Source of the DNA: Nemertoderma westbladi
Lineage: Eukaryota; Xenacoelomorpha; Nemertodermatida; Nemertodermatidae
DNA: 64,000 nt
Direction: 5' to 3'
Assembly (NCBI GenBank): GCA_032718475.1
Contig: JAUCBJ010005099.1
Location: forward strand, 1-64,000
Shown here one piece after another: positions 20,601-27,708 of this stretch. The first letter of the stretch is position 1, and every line of letters starts with the position of its first letter. The notes under the pieces were generated by a model, which made no database searches, was not told the origin of the DNA, and saw nothing but the letters and a program-made list of their open reading frames with translations. The position numbers and the translations under genes were made by a program.

Positions 20601-22769
20601 CAGGTAATTAAACTTCTCCCGTGATGTAAAGGCGCACACGGCGATCTGGGATTCGATATAGTCTACGAAAGTATGCCAGTGTTTTGAGCTACCAGAAAAT
20701 TTCGGTGGTTGTTGTACCGGCAATCCCTGTCTGGCTGCGAATTTCGCTATCTCCTCGGCAACGTTCAGAGTTTCGCGTCCTTGGTTGGTAATTTGGTTGA
20801 TATCCCTTCTTGGCGCTTTTCCCTGATACGATGGGTGTTTTGAAGGTACCGGTCTTTGTGGTTCCTTCGGGTGTCTATTGTGTTCGAATTCAGTGTTCCT
20901 CGAACTATCGGTTTGAACTTCCTCCAGACGCTCCTCGATCTGAGCCAACTTGTTAACAACTGGTCGCATGATGTCGGCGAACTGTTGTGTACTGATTGCG
21001 TCCGTTGGTTGTAACGCCTTCTGTGTTGGTGTATTCTGTGGAGGATTGTCTACAAAGGAGTTGTCTGAACGCTCGCGTTTATATTCATCGGCTAATAAAC
21101 TACTACGATCCGTAATCGGCGGGTTACTTACCTTGACTTTCGGAATAGGCGACGACGTTGCTCTTGGCGGTGTAAACTTGTCCGGAATAACAAACCTGTG
21201 TTCCGTCGCACCATGGATAGGAGAAATATTACTACTACCAGCAATCGAAACAGGTTCCTTAGTCGTAACCGGTGCAAACATAGGAGTTACCTGGGGGAAT
21301 CTTTGACATAAGTCTTTAACTAATTGTCTTTCTCGCCCAGGTGCCCCTACACTTCCTTCCTTCATTCGTTCCTGAATTTGACGGTGCCTTACCTCTAACT
21401 GGTCCAAATCATGTCCGTCACGAGATCTCATCGATCGATCGCGGGCTTGTAGATCCAGATCTTCCTTCGCGTTGGCTAATTCTCTCACCTTCTTCCCGAG
21501 TTCGAAATGAAGTTTAACTTCCTTCTCGCGTTGTTCCGTCTGTTGTTGTTGCGCCTCGAACTCCGCTTGTCGTATAGCTGATTGAGCCTTTATTTGCCGT
21601 TTTTTCATCTCGGCTCTCGCTTCTGAAACTAACCTTTGTCGTTCTAGCTCGGCCGCTGCTGCTGCCGCCGCTGCTTGTCGCTCTGACTCAGCCGCTGCCG
21701 CTTGTCGCTCTAACTCAGCCGCTGCCACTTGTCGCTCTAACTCAGCCGCTGCCGCTGCCGCCATTTGTTGTGCAATGTCCAACTCTAACCTTTCCATCTC
21801 GGCTGCTTCCAACTCGGCTTGTTCTTGCAGATGAGAGATTCTTGCAACATTCACAACCCGTAGTTTCTCTTCTTGTACTGCTGCTTGTGCCATTAGCAGT
21901 TGAGTTTGTTCCTCCATCTCCTGTTGTTGTCTGTAGAGTTGCTGTTGTCGAGCAGTTTCTGACGTAGCCATACTCACCTCGCCAATTTCGCTGCGAATAC
22001 TCACCAGTGATTGATCTAGTGTCCCCAGTGCCAGTTCGATTTGTGCGAGTGAAGTTTCCCTCGTAGCCTCCGGCACGGTTTCCCAATCTCCGACGTCCTC
22101 ACCGCACATGCGTAAGTGATCCGTCAGGTGTTTCAATTGTCCATCCAGTCGGTACAGTTCCTGTTCTTCCTCGGGCTGCAATAATTCGTCCGAAACTGAC
22201 TCACCTAACAACTGGTCCGCTTGTTCCTGTTGTATCTGCCTAATCGTCGACTTAAACTGAATCAGTTTCTCTCTAGTGATCATTAGTTTCTCGAGGATTC
22301 TAAGCTGAGTGTCCATATCCTGTCTCTGTCTAGCTAGATCTTGTAGACCAATTAGGTTATCTACGGACTTATATACTTTACTCTGTACTCTCACCTGTAG
22401 AGTGTAGAACTCAAACCGAGACATCGGAGCGGTCAACTCGTCTAATATGCGTTGGCCTTCTCCAATACTCCTGGTAATATGCGCCATGTAACCTCCGACG
22501 CTTCTAACCACACTCTCCTGGCTTCCTACTGAACTTACCATCTCCGTTTCCCTGTATCTAGGTTGCGGAACAGTTAGAAAGTCCTCGGTCCTGCCGTCGC
22601 CTCGTACTACGGCATCCGGTACTCCCGTTGGATGTACTGGTGACGCACACGGTGTAGGTTCGGTAGGCTCGCGAGTCTTCCCCTGTTGTCCTTCCGCTGC
22701 TGACTTATCCGCGTCACATGAGTCATAGTCGGTAGGTGTATTCTTTGTATAGTCTTGTTTGTCACTCAT
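14631..22769 (-). CDS. BEL/Pao gag-pol polyprotein, intact, 2712 residues
   Basis: One uninterrupted frame from ATG 22769 to TAA 14631. Approximate domain order: N-terminal Glu/Gln/Ala-rich coiled coil (165-480); gag capsid-like region of the BEL/Pao type (KFSGSSKHWHTFVDYIES, 688-850); zinc knuckles (CX2C...C near 926, CWRCTRHGHIRKDC near 960, CPSCGRNH near 978); aspartic protease with ILDSASSHS (about 1089; DSA where DSG/DTG is usual); reverse transcriptase with motif A FTCDVEAMF (about 1536) and YVDD (about 1618); Pao-type RNase H (CFSDASDNGFG, about 1800); a Lys-rich and LPD-repeat linker (1973-2066); integrase zinc finger (H-x-H...CIICKK, 2336-2385) and DDE core (TGIDCFGP, YSDQGTNF, WERLIRSIK; 2406-2520); C-terminal chromo-like tail (DHVLLAEVNLKRRFW, 2640-2663). 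All catalytic signatures are present. With near-identical LTRs this is probably a functional copy. Confidence 0.97.
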   Translation of the reverse strand: MSDKQDYTKNTPTDYDSCDADKSAAEGQQGKTREPTEPTPCASPVHPTGVPDAVVRGDGRTEDFLTVPQPRYRETEMVSSVGSQESVVRSVGGYMAHITRSIGEGQRILDELTAPMSRFEFYTLQVRVQSKVYKSVDNLIGLQDLARQRQDMDTQLRILEKLMITREKLIQFKSTIRQIQQEQADQLLGESVSDELLQPEEEQELYRLDGQLKHLTDHLRMCGEDVGDWETVPEATRETSLAQIELALGTLDQSLVSIRSEIGEVSMATSETARQQQLYRQQQEMEEQTQLLMAQAAVQEEKLRVVNVARISHLQEQAELEAAEMERLELDIAQQMAAAAAAELERQVAAAELERQAAAAESERQAAAAAAAAELERQRLVSEARAEMKKRQIKAQSAIRQAEFEAQQQQTEQREKEVKLHFELGKKVRELANAKEDLDLQARDRSMRSRDGHDLDQLEVRHRQIQERMKEGSVGAPGRERQLVKDLCQRFPQVTPMFAPVTTKEPVSIAGSSNISPIHGATEHRFVIPDKFTPPRATSSPIPKVKVSNPPITDRSSLLADEYKRERSDNSFVDNPPQNTPTQKALQPTDAISTQQFADIMRPVVNKLAQIEERLEEVQTDSSRNTEFEHNRHPKEPQRPVPSKHPSYQGKAPRRDINQITNQGRETLNVAEEIAKFAARQGLPVQQPPKFSGSSKHWHTFVDYIESQIAVCAFTSREKFNYLLQTLSGEPKRLAETFVGVPDAFELAYDRLTSIYGGTVSMARSVIEELCKGGAITKPVDLLKLADEIKNAITTLRSIGQLDYGNTPTVLLKIIGRLHHRLRREWRKVEYQREERGGFLKLEDVYLLISREAVVETRSNYTDQHIVAEGITLPSSNRQKPQTTSTKTATYATPTETRQFSDGSRVSAPIGTKQTRQQLSTDFSGCQYCEHLGKRYIGHKLRGCRQFRELSSEERRLQIRPLDSCWRCTRHGHIRKDCPNTDTCPSCGRNHDGLLHTDSHTPTKRFAREHPEAAARCDAAYRKRESKTTPTFVTHIEDCFSEQSGSSDEESEDDDVYSDGDEQPSIALLTTDQLKGFSVIPIKITGTKGSKRIYAILDSASSHSYVDEKIADVVTDLRQGKRVSYTVSSMHGQRAIPVTRVKLNLDSLLPKSQHSERERSLLPFKDLTFAATKDFSNLLGPVPEQSLEDRKYFRHLGVPECPVNYRSVAMLIGTDQFNLHQVWETRPSAVVAGNAYACRTPIGWYTRAPVRTLDVSDEEDDVQSTCSLLTTNSIHSFSHDVNHTTLQSTKHDRRVTSMISHKEQLTHQVSLELGEKTSQLEIPSTTDDNAGRLASLPTPITSTIPVEIDNDALRNHQLEQAVLDKELTVKTIRWLEQDTAEPGSYEPCMSEQEKQSLKIMEDTIRQTEDGHYEVGMLWRSQSPKLINNYPLALRRLHSIRQRLLKDEKAHLQYNTQMETYLTKGYAIRMTNPEIVTDQTYYLPHHYVRHPDKPDKVRVVNDCAALFEGMSLNSELMDGPNMNNYLMGVIMRFRQRQVAFTCDVEAMFHQVRALERDRDSLRFLWYPEGDLSLPPATYQMQVRVFGARDSPNCTMYALKQAARDQKHLYDPEIIRIVERDFYVDDGLQSCDTVERATIVAHQLRDCLAGGGFNLTKFASNSAELVDSFGTTERGGGDIDLEFEPLPTTKVLGLFWDPNTDNFRVKVRLDSQENTLTKRSCLSKLSRLFDPLGFISPIILQARIYMRSIWKDGLTWDEPISSDQVDLWKTWETELSSLEDYSIPRVYFPLQTTFPDNLELHCFSDASDNGFGVAAYLRRQVDSEEFDVSLITSKAKTMPTKYMTTPRAELQAATLSTTIVNLIQTELQSSLQIFYWTDATLVLFYINNDTLEFKTFVANRRAEILDRSIKEDWRHCPRPQNPADIASRGMMPEEFCKPENKEFWQHGPQFLQRPTLNWPPLYDNKSNTIPKDAEIKKPKKGKAKKKTTAAKLKKKPKAKWKDITSKVKRGRLASLSTPDISPDGQTDTLLDGQPDVLPDTSLDISPDVPRNILPDMSQNVLPDISNVLTNSKAAVSLLERPCIDKLPILTHLSNHKHGETSCITDVGSTYANVNTGVTLRSRDIPNLQPMVRPGINVGRKISLPKPTDPIEFKPPLTIDLQSTDNQGKKTKKDKLLVDPDGSTVNKGIPTGGPVGPSSKSKPSKIFIDLPDDVTNTHIDRIVNLTDSWSNACRKLAWIVRFVQYVKGKRDFTRRLTLAEIDRCEIKLIRHYQLRYFAREFTSINQGQPIKSSPILSWSPIIYNGLICHKSRLQNIDFNTNFRYPIIIPQHHELQRAMILDAHLHLKHAGRHHCLSYLRTRFVLIRPSKALSSVTRTCIICKKVHSRIGTQEMSELPQARLQAFRPPFTETGIDCFGPIHTKRGRILVKRWGLIFTCMSSRAVHIERVMDLSTNAFILALRRFIARRGLVKCLYSDQGTNFVGARNEIARAFKKLDHDQISNELQPHKIVWKFNPPDSPWRGGVWERLIRSIKTAMAKVIPVNHILTDDQLTTLFVEIEAILNTRPIVLVPDDKQSQFALTPAHLLMQAPTTLIPISIPTESDSYGRKAWKITQLLANKFWEIWQNHYLPSISARTTWYNNTRALKPGDHVLLAEVNLKRRFWITGVILATHPSMDGVTRTVTVRTIDGRTVDRPTQRLVLLEETTNLHLILVNN

Positions 22770-23578
22770 TTTGGTAGTTGTAAGTCAAGTAAAGTGAGTG
22801 TCAAAGTATCAAACTTACCGTATTTGTATAAAACGGTACTAATTACAGTCATATAAAATTAGCCTACCGGCCGATTTTATAGCAGATGGATAAAATTAGC
22901 CTAAACGGCCAATTTTACAGCAAATAAATGTCACGGTATAAGTATATAATAAAATTAGCCTAGCGGCCAATTTTATAACAAATAAATCGGATAACGATAT
23001 GCGTTATCAAAAGGTAAATTAAATACAATAATACGGACTAATTCAGCAATAAACAAAGAAATCATACGGAATGCATAAATACTTGAGACAGTGGAACCCA
23101 CAATAAATTTTAACTAATACGGTAATGCCTAACTTATTTATGCAACTTTTCGAACTCACCCACTCCAATAATTCTCCAGAAAAACAGATTCCCAGATACA
23201 AACCGGACGTGAACCTTTCCGTTTTCAGCGTTGCGGACGAAACGCGATTTTCCCAACCAAAGTTGTTGAGTTATCTATATCCCAAACTTGCTAAACACGG
23301 TCTTGCTCCCGTTACAGTCTAGAAATGAGTTCTGAATCCTGAAAAACAAAAGAGTTAGGTTTTACTTTACGAAAAATTTTGTACCGGTACAATATGGTAT
23401 TTAAACCCTTTTAAACACCGGTATTCAATTCCAAAAATATTTTACACGCGGTTCAAATCAAATTTTATTTCAAAAATTAGCACTTAGCTAATCAAATACA
23501 AATTTTTACCTCAAAATACAAAATTTTCAAATAACTTTAGTCCTACCGAACCGTAGTTCAGTAAAACACATTCCTACT
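22770..23578. other. 5' leader of element A
   Basis: Non-coding stretch between the 5' LTR and the gag-pol ATG on the minus strand. It holds three stem-loops (separate entry). The bases directly after the LTR (GTAGGAATGTGTTTTACTG in sense) do not begin with TGG and match no tRNA 3' end that I recognise, so the primer-binding site is unidentified. Confidence 0.6.
22854..22975 (-). promoter_or_regulatory. Three similar stem-loops in the element A leader
   Basis: At 22854-22879, 22891-22917 and 22950-22975 the same near-palindrome TAAAATTAGCC-N4/5-GGCCAATTTTA recurs. Each can fold into an ~11-bp stem (one mismatch) with a 4-5-base loop. They lie about 85-205 bases upstream of the gag-pol start in the genomic RNA leader. 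Packaging or dimerisation signals of retroelements usually sit here, so that role is a reasonable inference. No direct evidence for function. Confidence 0.5.
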
Positions 23579-25047
23579 ATTCGAAGAGACAGTAACAATA
23601 CCTGCAATATCCTACTGTAAAGTTTGTGAATCAAATCATAAATCCGACCTTCTCACCAAAACAGTAAACTCTAAGTAAGCGAATATATTGCAGTATCGAT
23701 CTCTTATAACCGGTGAGGCAGAAAACAGTCTATGAGCAGACAAACTTCGATAAAACAAAATCCCGCGCAGCGAATCCTAAAATCAGGCTGACTCACTGAC
23801 GGACTAAGAGGCTGGTATACTTTGCCGCGGTGTGATTTATATGGTTGGGCAAAGAGACGCTAGCTAGGTACAGAGGCAGATATTTGGAGATGTCTAACTA
23901 GCGGGCAAAACACAGTAAGGACGAAAGTTAATTTTATATATTTTGAGGTGTAAATAATTTCTAACGCGCGCGTGTGTTAATTCTGAACAGTCAAAGCAGT
24001 TTTGCTCCTTCACATATATAATTACTGGGTACGGTGTGCATTTTACAAATATTCTAATTTTGTAACTTGTAGGTCCAATACTCACGAATGATAAGGTTCC
24101 TTCCCCTCTTGCGTATTTCCAGGACTCAAATTCAGGCATAAGGTTAATGCTACGCCCAGAATTCGGCAATTTTAATTTACCAGGTCCCTAATACTAAGAA
24201 GAAATGTGTTAGTTTACTACTGTAGGCGTACAGTTACTAATAGCTATCCTGGCTCTTATCTAGAATTTTAGTCACCCAGGTAGTCCGGGTAACTTCCTAT
24301 TAGGGCGTTGGCGGGGACACGGTAGATGTTAGTATCCCTAATAGCCTCAATTTATTTGCGCCTAGTTGTAAACTGCCCTACCGCCTGAACGGTACAATCC
24401 CAATTCAGGTGAAACACAGCAACCCTCCTAGCCTACAAGTTCTAATGCAATGGACACTTGTACTGCAAATAGTCGCAAACGCACCTGTACTTAGCAAGAG
24501 TTAGGCGTACAGTTTGCTGCACCCTACCAATGTGTATGCTGCGTACCGGTGTGCCTACGTCCTATCTGCGTACTAGTATCTGCCTGCGCTCTCCCCCCCC
24601 CCGTAGGAATGTGAAGGTCTACTGTGGTTTTTTCCTGAATCAAGACAGTACAGTCCCTAAGATGTAATTTTAGGCTCACAGCGTGTCACTACTTCTACCT
24701 TTTGATCTTTGGTCTTACTCTTAAGTAGCGAGGCGTCGAACGCTGTCTAACCTTTCAGGCGATGGGCGAATAACTCAAGATGGTATTGCGGGTTGTCTCT
24801 TATCTACATTCCCGTGATGTTCCCGTTCATTGCTGCGGCCCGATCTCTAGCTGGCCATCCTGTCCCTTAGTTGGGTTCACCGTGGTGAATCATGGTAAAA
24901 CAGATAGAAAAGGCAGATTAGCGATAATTCTGACTTTATTACAGAAGATATAATTATAATACAATGTAATCTGAAATAAACTAAGCACGACAGAATATTG
25001 ATAAGATAAGATAATCTGAGAAGTATAACTAATGAACAAATCGCACC

Positions 25048-25055
25048 TTTATATA
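25048..25055 (-). promoter_or_regulatory. TATA box of the 5' LTR
   Basis: TATATAAA on the sense strand, about 410 bases into the LTR, followed by GGTGCGATTTG. It lies downstream of the tRNA-like segment and upstream of an AATAAA, an order that suits U3/R/U5. Assigned from the motif and its position. Confidence 0.5.
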
Positions 25056-25265
25056 GCAAATTTGTGCTGCAATCAATCGAGAAAATTCTCGATTGTTCTA
25101 TAGGTTCTAACAGGTTTTTAAAGATAGCTATTGGTCCAGCTAATATATAACTTGCACGACATTGGTTACAATCAAATAACTACAGTCTCATTGGTACAGA
25201 CAAATGCAATTAATTTGTAGCGGTCAATTTAAATGAGTTGAAATTCTGTACAAAAAATAATTCGC

Positions 25266-25338
25266 ACTTACTAGGATTCGAACTCAATACCTACTACACA
25301 TATAATTTCCAACGCTCTACCGACTGAGCTACTGAACC
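25266..25338 (-). other. tRNA-like sequence inside 5' LTR
   Basis: Copy of the tRNA-derived segment described at 9744-9816, with box A TAGCTCAGTCGG and box B GTTCGAATCC in sense orientation. Here it is 127-200 bases from the LTR start, upstream of the TATA box, where it could act as a pol III internal promoter or be a captured SINE head. Confidence 0.7.
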
Positions 25339-25465
25339 ACTTGACCAATAGGCATACAAATGATAGAACAAACACAAATGAGGACTCAAAGTAATCTTTT
25401 ACAAAGTTAATTCGAATAAAATAAAATTTTGAAAATCCACGGCATTTAGGGAATATAATTCTATA

Positions 25466-25470
25466 ATCGT
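25466..25470. repeat. Target-site duplication (right), ATCGT
   Basis: Pairs with 8044-8048 and marks the right edge of element A. Confidence 0.9.
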
Positions 25471-26490
25471 ACTGGCAGAAAGTTAAATATTTGTTCTAGA
25501 ACAAAAAACCTCACGATAAAAGCCATTTTCATATGAAAAAATCTGTTTAAAAAGTGGGTACCCATTACATAGTAGTGCCTAGATAATGTTCTGAAATTAT
25601 CAAATATTGTGTTCTAGAACACAATATGTTTTTGAAAAAGGTTGTGAGAAAGTCAACGATGGTAATTTAGTTCGAAATTTGCTCGAGAATAGTGAAAAAG
25701 TTCTACTTTTTTCCCAAGTAAGAAATAATGGCACTACTACAGTATGTGTACCCATGACCGGGATATTTTTGTAGTTTGTGGCGGAAGTTTGGCTAAAGTT
25801 TGTGGCGCTACTACAGTATGTGTAGGCCTACCCATGACCGGGATATTTTTGTAGTAGCTAGTTTTTGCTACTTTATTTTTTTAAATGTTCTATGTCATAT
25901 TAGAGCTATAGTTTTGCAAAAAAAAAATGTTCTAGAACAAATCTTTTTGTTCTAGAACATTTTTTTAAAAATTTATAATTCCTATTAATACACCTTAAAA
26001 TGTTAATCTGTTGCCTTTAAATACTTTTAATGTTTACAGTTGTAGGTTCACTTTAACTGCTTTCATTAAAAAAAATGCCACGTCATGAAAACAAAAAGTG
26101 CTCTAAAGATACAAATATTATTGAGATTTCCAAAGAATAGTATAAAAGAAAAGTATATAATTTTGAAAAAAAATTTTATTTTAATAATAGCTAACTTGGA
26201 AAATCATTAGCTAGCCTGATAATTTGAATTTAAAAAAAAAATGTTAAATGTTTATAGATAAATAAACTATTTATTAGGCCTACACAGAATTACTAATTTT
26301 TAAGACATTTTTTTTTATATAAAAATATTCTAGAACAAAAAATATTTGTTCTAGAACAAATTTTTTTTACCTAACAATAGCTAACATGAAATAGAATAGT
26401 TCTAAAAAAAAGTTGCAAAAACTAGCTTTAGTAAAAAAAAAATATGGTCATGGGTACACATACTGTAGTAGTGCCAGAAATAATTATATT
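25471..26490. repeat. AT-rich palindromic repeat right of element A
   Basis: Holds GTTCTAGAAC at 25493, 25611, 25929, 25949 and 26348 (plus ATTCTAGAAC at 26327). ACTACTACAGTATGTGTACC with CATGACCGGGATATTTTTGT occurs twice in tandem (about 25730-25790 and 25803-25860) and once inverted at about 26443-26477, so the block has inverted-repeat character. It continues the DNA at 7880-8048 across the element A insertion. No coding capacity. Confidence 0.55.
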
Positions 26491-26658
26491 TTAACGAATG
26501 TGGTCAAGTAATGACTACTATTGGCCTCTTGCCTTGATCCGGAATACCTGCTACCTCCATGAGGCAAAAATGAGGTGCCACTGGTGGGTGCGTAGACATA
26601 ATACACAGTACCGGTAGTAATATAATTATCATGCTCTTTAAAGGTACACGTTTTCTGT

Positions 26659-26757
26659 GCAGCAGTGGAGCCTGTGCTGCTTTATGGCAGCCCATGCTGG
26701 GCTCTAACTGCTGACGACACCTGGTCTCTGGACGGCTCGCTCAGCCACAGGCTGGCA
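26659..26757 (+). pseudogene. LINE C-terminal scrap
   Basis: The frame from 26659 gives AAVEPVLLYGSPCWALTADD then WSLDGS, the segment that follows the RT domain in the LINE family at 5745-7645 and 55841-56375. It is about 30 codons long with no start or further coding sequence. Confidence 0.6.
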
Positions 26758-27072
26758 GGAGGAAACCTCCTTTATACTGCATCACAGTATCAGGTTTTTT
26801 GGATCAATGACCAGACGTCATGTGTGACCTGATACATTCGTTAAACAATATTCCGAATATTGAGACAATCAAATTTAGGCCGACATCAAAAATATGTTGC
26901 TACTTCAACAAGGATATGATGAAAAAATATATATTATTGCTAACTAATTAAATCTCATTGGAAAAATTACTTAATCGGCTACGACATCTTCTAGTGAAAA
27001 TTATCAAAATGAACAATAACATAATAAAAGCCAGAAAAGGATCCCCCATCTTTCGTCAATCAAAGGACATTT
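26758..27072. other. No feature seen
   Basis: Non-coding DNA 3' of the GEMIN8 gene. It should contain that gene's 3' untranslated region, but no AATAAA was found on the minus strand close to the stop. Confidence 0.4.
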
Positions 27073-27708
27073 TCAGACATTCAATGGAGTATTCGGCCAA
27101 TATTTCGGCTGTTTTTTATCGAATAGCTGGTTGTATTTCGACTGCATTCGAGTTTCCCGACAAGAAATATCCTTACAATTGGCCCCGTATAGCAGAGCGA
27201 GTTCATTATTGCGAGCGTCCCCGTGGTCAGCGGTGGGTGGGGATGTGGTCGGCTCGCGACAGTGGATGTACTCCGCGTCTATGTATCCCCGCGATAGACC
27301 CTCAGAGTCCACTCGCCTCTGTTTCATTCGCTCCCGCTCATCGCGGTGGGCTGCCGTTATCGCCAGGAATTCTTTCATCTCAGACGTTACCTCAAATACG
27401 AGTTGGTCACTCTCTGAGTCGCTTTGCTCTGAAAAATTGAGTTTGGAAAGCCTAACGTTCCCCACACCACCAACACTGGAGTCAGATTCTGAGTCGGAAA
27501 TATTAGAGACATTAAGACTAATCTGACCTACACTGTCGTTTGCTCGATATTCTCTACAGGTTCTTTGGAATTCGTTTTCCCGAGTATTGCCGAGTTGTCG
27601 CCGGCGGTACTCATACATCCAATGAAGTACTTGGGTGTAAACGTTCCAATATGCGTGGTATTTCGCATCTAAGTACCACAATTTCGTAGACTTACTAAGG
27701 TTACTCAT
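27073..27708 (-). CDS. GEMIN8: GEMIN8, SMN-complex component (single exon)
   Basis: A 211-residue frame from ATG (27708-27706) to TGA (27075-27073). The N-terminus WYLDAKYHAYWNVYTQVLHW matches the WY...YARYWxHYxxxxxW signature of Gem-associated protein 8. The C-terminal third has the family's E-x-x-E-F-L-A-x-x-x-x-H-R-x-E-R helix and the near-invariant end KQPKYWPNTPL. The middle is Ser/Asp/Glu-rich and variable, as in vertebrates (human protein about 242 residues). GEMIN8 links SMN to Gemin6/7 and Unrip in the complex that loads Sm proteins onto snRNAs in the cytoplasm. No frameshift or intron is seen; an overlapping plus frame (26958-27440) is a shadow. This is the only complete host gene found here. 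Confidence 0.9.
   Translation of the reverse strand: MSNLSKSTKLWYLDAKYHAYWNVYTQVLHWMYEYRRRQLGNTRENEFQRTCREYRANDSVGQISLNVSNISDSESDSSVGGVGNVRLSKLNFSEQSDSESDQLVFEVTSEMKEFLAITAAHRDERERMKQRRVDSEGLSRGYIDAEYIHCREPTTSPPTADHGDARNNELALLYGANCKDISCRETRMQSKYNQLFDKKQPKYWPNTPLNV

Larger units (their letters stand above)
10348..22684 (-). repeat. Six-copy dispersed motif GGAAGACTYGYGAGCCTTTC in element A
   Basis: On the sense strand a ~20-nt motif recurs at about 22684-22660, 18784-18758, 16755-16729, 14356-14331, 12216-12194 and 10372-10348. Three copies lie inside gag-pol, one in the gap after pol, one just after the accessory ORF stop, and one in the 3' non-coding region. In coding copies it is read in different frames (GKTREPTEP in one, GRLASLxTP in two), so conservation is at the nucleotide level. 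Copies 3 and 4 match over about 27 bases. The function is unknown: an RNA signal, a protein-binding site or a recombination trace are all possible. Confidence 0.75.
8049..25465 (-). mobile_element. Full-length BEL/Pao LTR retrotransposon A, 17.4 kb
   Basis: Sense direction is right to left. Order in sense: 5' LTR (25465-23579), leader with stem-loops (23578-22770), single-frame gag-pol (22769-14631), accessory zinc-knuckle ORFs (13973-12235), a long 3' non-coding region holding a nested Helentron-like insertion, a short polypurine tract (GGAGCGG, 9950-9944) and the 3' LTR (9943-8049). The LTRs differ by about four substitutions, a 3-base gap and a C-run length change, and a perfect 5-bp target duplication flanks the whole. 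The insertion is therefore very young and probably competent for at least gag-pol functions. At 17.4 kb (about 15.9 kb without the nested insert) it is very large for BEL/Pao. LTR ends are TAT...ATA rather than TG...CA. No confident primer-binding site was found after the 5' LTR. Confidence 0.95.
23579..25465 (-). repeat. 5' LTR of element A
   Basis: 1887-bp copy of the left LTR with ends TATTCG...TTCTATA on plus. It is preceded in sense by the target duplication ATCGT. It drives transcription leftward. See the 3' LTR for the differences. Confidence 0.95.

Noticed and set aside
23540-23578. Primer-binding site after the 5' LTR of A
   Set aside because: Sense sequence starts GTAGGAATG, lacks TGG and matches no tRNA 3' end I can name.
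26958-27440. Plus-strand gene of 160 codons
   Set aside because: Antisense shadow of the GEMIN8 frame; no family resemblance.
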